Source of the DNA: Spirochaetaceae bacterium UBA4077
Lineage (GTDB): Bacteria; Spirochaetota; Spirochaetia; Treponematales; Rectinemataceae
NCBI GenBank assembly: GCA_002383375.1
Contig: DFYR01000039.1
Span: 1-31,036, forward strand
Direction: 5' to 3'
Length of the DNA: 31,036 nucleotides
Within the stretch, counting starts at the first letter, position 1. Each line of letters begins with the position of its first letter. Positions 30,444 through 31,036 of the stretch are shown here, one piece after another. The translations under genes were made by a program, and so were the position numbers. The notes under the pieces are model-generated. The model saw only the letters and a list, made by a program, of their open reading frames with translations. It made no database searches and was not told the origin of the DNA.

Positions 30444-31030
30444 AAGTAATCCTGAATCAGGATGTCCCAAACCTGGGAGAGATCGGCGACGCAAAGGTAG
30501 TCGCTCCGGGCTATGCCCGCAATTTCTTGCTTCCCCGCAACCTGGCCGCAGTATACAACGCCAGGAGCGTTCAGCTCTTTGAGCAGCGCAAGAACGAGAT
30601 TCTCGCCATTAAAGAAGAGAAGCGCAAGGCTTCGGCTTCCCTCAAGGAGCGCATCGAGAGCCTGGAGCTTTCGGTCACCATGCCCGCCGGCGCCAACGGC
30701 AAGCTCTACGGCGCCGTCACCAACGCCACTGTCGCCGACGAGCTGCTCAAGAAGAGCCTGGAAATCGACCGCAAGAAGATCGAAGTGCCCGGACGTTCTA
30801 TCAAGAGCACCGGCACCTACAAGATCGATATCCACCTCTACGAGAAGGAAGAGGCTGTTCTCAAGCTTATCGTACTCGGCCAGGAAGTTAAGGCCGAGAA
30901 GACCGAGGAAGGCGATCAGCCCAAGAAGCAGCGCCAGAGAAGGCAGCGCGTTGAAGCGGCTGAACCGGTCACCGACGAAGAGCAGGCCGCCGCATTCGAA
31001 GCCGCGGTCAATGCAGGCCGCTTGAACTAA
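30440..31030 (+). CDS. rplI: 50S ribosomal protein L9, with extended C-terminus
   Basis: L9 bridges neighbouring ribosomes and helps frame maintenance. The N-terminal domain shows MKVILNQDVPNLGEIGD and the GYARNFLLPRNLA motif. A long connecting helix (about 41-75, rich in Lys/Glu/Arg) leads to the C-terminal domain with ANGKLYGAVTNATVADEL. Residues about 150-196 form an extra tail, first Lys/Arg/Gln-rich and then Glu/Ala-rich; usual L9 is about 148 aa and this one is 196. AAAAGGAG lies 7 nt before the ATG, which overlaps the DUF2232 stop. AAAGGA after the stop suggests another gene (often dnaB) beyond the window. Confidence 0.95.
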   Translation: MKVILNQDVPNLGEIGDAKVVAPGYARNFLLPRNLAAVYNARSVQLFEQRKNEILAIKEEKRKASASLKERIESLELSVTMPAGANGKLYGAVTNATVADELLKKSLEIDRKKIEVPGRSIKSTGTYKIDIHLYEKEEAVLKLIVLGQEVKAEKTEEGDQPKKQRQRRQRVEAAEPVTDEEQAAAFEAAVNAGRLN

Positions 31031-31036
31031 AAAGGA

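Noticed and set aside
1..31036. CRISPR array, IS element, prophage, integron or attachment site
   Set aside because: No regularly spaced direct repeats, transposase, integrase or terminal inverted repeats were found; gene content is house-keeping throughout.

Overview
This window is chromosomal core-genome DNA from a Gram-negative-type bacterium, fairly GC-rich by eye. It most likely comes from a spirochaete of the Treponema/Spirochaetaceae group. That placement is inferred from relaxed lipoprotein signal boxes (LYAC, LCSC), the house-keeping gene content and the gene order; no rRNA is present to confirm it. There is no phage, IS element, CRISPR array or transfer signature. Genes are packed tightly, with many 4-nt stop/start overlaps and no gene-free stretch longer than about 230 bp.

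Layout. (1) 1-400: a bidirectional terminator and a minus-strand gene for an extremely acidic small protein. (2) 401-6202: a divergent promoter region, then ispE, spoVG, tRNA-Gln(UUG), rplY/ctc, a strong terminator, tilS and ftsH. This order is a condensed version of the ispE...spoVG...ctc...tilS...ftsH region of Bacillus subtilis. (3) 6214-10114: an HtrA-like lipoprotein protease and a hybrid histidine kinase whose true N-terminus lies upstream of any normal start codon. (4) 10091-16991, minus strand: secA, an NFACT/RqcH-type protein, then a complete NMT1/SsuA-type ABC importer, apparently one transcription unit. (5) 17071-20464: a predicted lipoprotein with NHL-like segments, a bifunctional NAD(P)HX repair enzyme (nnrE-nnrD fusion) and a Nudix hydrolase. 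(6) 20461-23307, minus: an ArsB/SLC13-like transporter, xseA and xseB. (7) 23409-26087: the DEAH helicase hrpA. (8) 26109-28147, minus: hisS and trmB. (9) 28327-31030: rpsF, ssb, rpsR, a DUF2232-like membrane protein and rplI, the usual small-ribosomal-protein/SSB operon, behind a structured leader.

How the genes fit together. Much of the window concerns protein quality control and the envelope: FtsH, the HtrA-like lipoprotein, SecA and the RqcH homologue. The rest covers translation (L25, S6, S18, L9, TilS, TrmB, HisRS, tRNA-Gln), DNA repair (SSB, ExoVII, HrpA-type helicase) and metabolite repair (NnrE/D, Nudix).

No wholly new multi-gene system is evident. The points most worth a second look are: (a) several genes (secA, hrpA, the ArsB-like transporter, ispE) whose predicted promoters sit so close to the start codon that the mRNAs would be leaderless or nearly so; (b) a tiny leader before nnrE/D with two mutually exclusive hairpins, one exposing and one hiding the ribosome binding site; (c) a two-hairpin rpsF leader that could be an S6:S18 autoregulatory site; (d) the acidic protein resembling a free-standing RNA polymerase delta tail; (e) the kinase with a hidden receiver N-terminus; (f) the RqcH homologue with Glu-Arg at the position of the functionally critical Asp-Arg pair.
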